The notes under the pieces were generated by a model. It was given only the letters and a program-made list of their open reading frames with translations. It did not search any database and had not been told where the DNA came from. Source: Clostridia bacterium (GTDB lineage Bacteria; Bacillota; Clostridia; Christensenellales; Aristaeellaceae). Taken from it: 7,732 nucleotides of DNA. The first letter of the stretch is position 1. Each line of letters begins with the position of its first letter. Shown in pieces: positions 5,601-7,732 of the stretch. The translations under genes were made by a program, and so were the position numbers. Location: positions 1 to 7,732 of the forward strand of contig JAFSZW010000417.1 of assembly GCA_017458865.1 (NCBI GenBank), read 5' to 3'.

Positions 5601-7732
5601 TTAATCAACTGCAACCTCTTCCATCAGGAAGCATTCGACCACGTCGCCGTTCTTGATGTCAGAATAGTTCTCCAGTCCGACACCGCACTCATACCCGTCT
5701 GCAACCTCGCGGACAGAGTCCTTGAAGCGCTGCAGGGATGAAAGCTTGCCTTCAAAGATAACGACGTTGTCACGCAGCAGACGGACCTGCGCATTGCGCT
5801 GGATCTTGCCGTCCGTGACATAGCAACCGGCAATGGTGCCGACGCCGGTGATCTTGAAGACGTTGCGGACCTCGGCATGTCCAAGGAGGTTCTCCTTGAA
5901 TTCCGGTGTCAGCATGCCCTTCATGGCCTTTTCGATATCCTCAATCGCCTGATAGATGATGCGATAGTAGCGGATATCAATGCCGTCACGCTGCGCTGCC
6001 TCGCGCGCCTTGCCGTCCGGACGGACGTTGAAGCCGATGATAATCGCGCCGTCGATGCCGGCGAGCATGACATCGTTCTCGGTTACGCCGCCGACGCCGC
6101 AGTGAATGGTCTTGACGTGCACCTTGTCATTGCTGAGCTTCTCAAGCGACTGCTTGACTGCCTCAACAGAGCCCTGAACGTCTGCCTTGATGATGATGTT
6201 GAGATCCTTGACCTCGCCCTCAGCCAGCTTGCTGTAGAGTTCCTCAAGCGTCGAGGCAGAGCTGCTCTTGGCCATGGATGCACGCGCCTTCGCGGCACGC
6301 TCCTCAACGACCTGACGGGCCAGCTTCTCATCCTCAACTGCGATGAACTCATCGCCGGCATCCGGCACATCGCCGAATCCGACAATCTCAACCGGCGTCG
6401 CAGGCAGTGCCGTCTTGACGCGGTCGCCGCGGCTGCTGACCATGGCACGGACACGGCCGTACGCACTGCCGGCCACGACCATGTCGCCGACATTGAGCGT
6501 ACCATTCTGGACCAGCGCGGTCGCGATGGCGCCGCGGGCATGGTCGAGCTTCGCCTCAATGATGACACCGCGCGCCTTGCGGTCCGGATTAGCCTTGAGC
6601 TCAAGCATGTCTGCCAGCAGCAGAACATTCTCAAGCAGATCGTCGACGCCCTCGCCAGTCTTTGCGGAAACGGGCACCATGATGGTATCGCCGCCCCACT
6701 CCTCCGGAATGAGCTCGTACTGCGTGAGTTCCTGCTTGACCACCTCGGGATCCGCGTCCGGCTTGTCGATCTTGTTGATCGCCACGATGACCGGGCACTT
6801 TGCCGCACGGGCATGGTGAATGGACTCAATGGTCTGCGGCATGACGCCGTCATCCGCAGCAACCACCAGGATGGCGATATCCGTCGCCTGCGTGCCGCGG
6901 GCGCGCATCGCCGTGAAGGCCTCGTGGCCCGGGGTATCAAGGAACGTGATCTGACGTCCGTTGACCTGCGCCACATACGCACCGATGTGCTGCGTGATGC
7001 CGCCTGCCTCGCCGTCCGTAACCTTCGTCTTGCGGATGTAGTCGAGCAGGGACGTCTTGCCGTGGTCGACGTGACCCATGACGGTGATAACCGGCGGACG
7101 GGGTTTGAGATCCTCCTCGGCATCCTCAATGTTCTCGGCAGAGAGCGCATCCTCTGCGGTCTTGTCGAGCTTCATCTCGAGCGTAACGCCGAACTCGGAG
7201 GCCACCAGAGACGCGGTATCAAAGTCGAGTTCCTGGTTGATCGTCGCCATGATGCCAAGGAGCATGAGCTTCTTGATGATCTCACCGGCCGGCTTGCCGA
7301 TGCGCTCCGTGAGGTCACGGACCGTGATCGTCTCAGCAGTCATGAAGGCTGTCTCGATCTTGATCGGGGCCATCTTCTGCTGCTTGTCCTGCTTGCCCTG
7401 CTTCTTGCGGCGGCCGCGGACGATTTCATCGTCCATATCGCCGTATCCGGTCTCCCGGGCCAGCTGCTTCCGGTTCTTGGTGTTCTGATGCTCCGGATCA
7501 TGCTGCCGCTGACGCATCTTCTTGTTGGGATCGTAGTTGGAGACGCGCTCCTTCTCGATGGACGGAATGATATCCGACTCCGCAGCCTTCGGCTTCATCC
7601 GCTGTCCGGCAGGCCGGTTCTGGCCGCCTGCAGCCTGCTGGCCCTGACGCGGCGCATAGCCACCCTGACCCTGCTGCCCCTGGCGCGGTGCAAAGCCGCC
7701 CTGGCCCTGCTGGCCCTGACGCGGTGCATAAC
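5601..7732 (-). CDS. infB: Translation initiation factor IF2, 5' end cut by window edge
   Basis: IF2 is the GTPase that brings fMet-tRNA to the 30S subunit and promotes subunit joining. The frame is open from the right edge (first whole codon at 7730) to TAA at 5603-5601, giving 709 residues. An internal ATG at 7598 is not the start, since typical IF2 sequence continues upstream. Numbered from 7730, residues 1-36 are Gly/Gln-rich repeats and 45-125 are a charged linker. The IF2_N fold is at about 135-181 (ITVRDLTERIGKPAGEIIKK). The G domain has G1 GHVDHGKT (219-226), GGITQHIGAY just after it, G3 DTPGH (265-269), G4 NKID (319-322) and G5 SAK (355-357). Domain II, domain III and the C-terminal fMet-tRNA-binding domain (GVGTIAGCYVTDGKIQR) follow. 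All GTPase motifs are intact. nusA-side neighbours would lie beyond the right edge. Confidence 0.99.
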   Translation of the reverse strand, partial: YAPRQGQQGQGGFAPRQGQQGQGGYAPRQGQQAAGGQNRPAGQRMKPKAAESDIIPSIEKERVSNYDPNKKMRQRQHDPEHQNTKNRKQLARETGYGDMDDEIVRGRRKKQGKQDKQQKMAPIKIETAFMTAETITVRDLTERIGKPAGEIIKKLMLLGIMATINQELDFDTASLVASEFGVTLEMKLDKTAEDALSAENIEDAEEDLKPRPPVITVMGHVDHGKTSLLDYIRKTKVTDGEAGGITQHIGAYVAQVNGRQITFLDTPGHEAFTAMRARGTQATDIAILVVAADDGVMPQTIESIHHARAAKCPVIVAINKIDKPDADPEVVKQELTQYELIPEEWGGDTIMVPVSAKTGEGVDDLLENVLLLADMLELKANPDRKARGVIIEAKLDHARGAIATALVQNGTLNVGDMVVAGSAYGRVRAMVSSRGDRVKTALPATPVEIVGFGDVPDAGDEFIAVEDEKLARQVVEERAAKARASMAKSSSASTLEELYSKLAEGEVKDLNIIIKADVQGSVEAVKQSLEKLSNDKVHVKTIHCGVGGVTENDVMLAGIDGAIIIGFNVRPDGKAREAAQRDGIDIRYYRIIYQAIEDIEKAMKGMLTPEFKENLLGHAEVRNVFKITGVGTIAGCYVTDGKIQRNAQVRLLRDNVVIFEGKLSSLQRFKDSVREVADGYECGVGLENYSDIKNGDVVECFLMEEVAVD
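7623..7730 (-). repeat. Three 36-bp in-frame tandem repeats in infB
   Basis: Three consecutive 36-nt units (7730-7695, 7694-7659, 7658-7623) encode YAPRQGQQGQGG, FAPRQGQQGQGG and YAPRQGQQAAGG. The units differ mainly at third codon positions and at the last four codons of unit three. The two bases before the first unit (GT) fit the end of a GGT Gly codon, so the array may continue past the window edge. The tract lies in the variable, disordered N-terminal region of IF2. Confidence 0.92.

Noticed and set aside
6083..7150. Minus-strand frame of 355 codons within infB
   Set aside because: It is a frame-shifted, Arg/Ser-rich reading of the IF2 G-domain region. The real IF2 frame is unbroken across it.
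5601..7598. IF2 starting at the ATG at 7598
   Set aside because: The frame stays open to the window edge with typical IF2 N-terminal low-complexity sequence, and no SD precedes this ATG. The true start is off the window.

Overview
The window is a conserved block of bacterial housekeeping genes for translation and RNA metabolism. Every real gene lies on the minus strand. In transcription order, from the right edge leftwards, they are infB (IF2, 5' end off the window), rbfA, nrnA-type DHH phosphoesterase, truB, ribF, rpsO and pnp (3' end off the window). This order, with a DHH/DHHA1 nanoRNase between rbfA and truB, is typical of Firmicutes-type genomes. The fairly high G+C, the S15 and IF2 protein flavour, and the Gly/Gln-rich IF2 N-terminus suggest a Negativicutes member such as a Selenomonas or Mitsuokella relative. 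That placement is inference, not a database result.

Layout. 7732-5601: IF2, with its N-terminal low-complexity region made of 12-residue tandem repeats at the window edge. 5600-5486: a non-coding gap with a GC-rich hairpin and then a strong intrinsic terminator ending directly before the rbfA ribosome binding site. 5485-2333: four tightly packed genes. rbfA and nrnA are separated by 1 nt, nrnA and truB overlap by 4 nt (ATGA), and truB and ribF are separated by 6 nt, with the ribF SD overlapping the truB stop and a TTG start. 2332-2071: a gap with a possible 26-codon ORF, a weak terminator, a near-consensus sigma70 promoter and a structured rpsO leader. 2070-1801: rpsO. 1800-1663: a strong terminator, a further hairpin and the pnp ribosome binding site. 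1662-1: the first 554 codons of pnp.

The genes cover linked steps. IF2 starts translation, RbfA and S15 serve 30S maturation and assembly, TruB makes pseudouridine 55 in tRNA, and RibF makes FMN and FAD. PNPase degrades RNA to short oligomers, and NrnA finishes the 2-5 nt remnants. Intrinsic terminators sit before rbfA and before pnp, and rpsO has its own promoter. The block therefore looks like a segmented operon with regulated read-through rather than one uniform transcript.

I see no mobile element, CRISPR array, tRNA, phage or defence gene. The protein content is ordinary. What merits a second look is regulatory: the rbfA terminator/attenuator, a putative S15-responsive pseudoknot in the rpsO leader, and the IF2 repeat tract. 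Long open frames on the plus strand are shadows of the genes listed.
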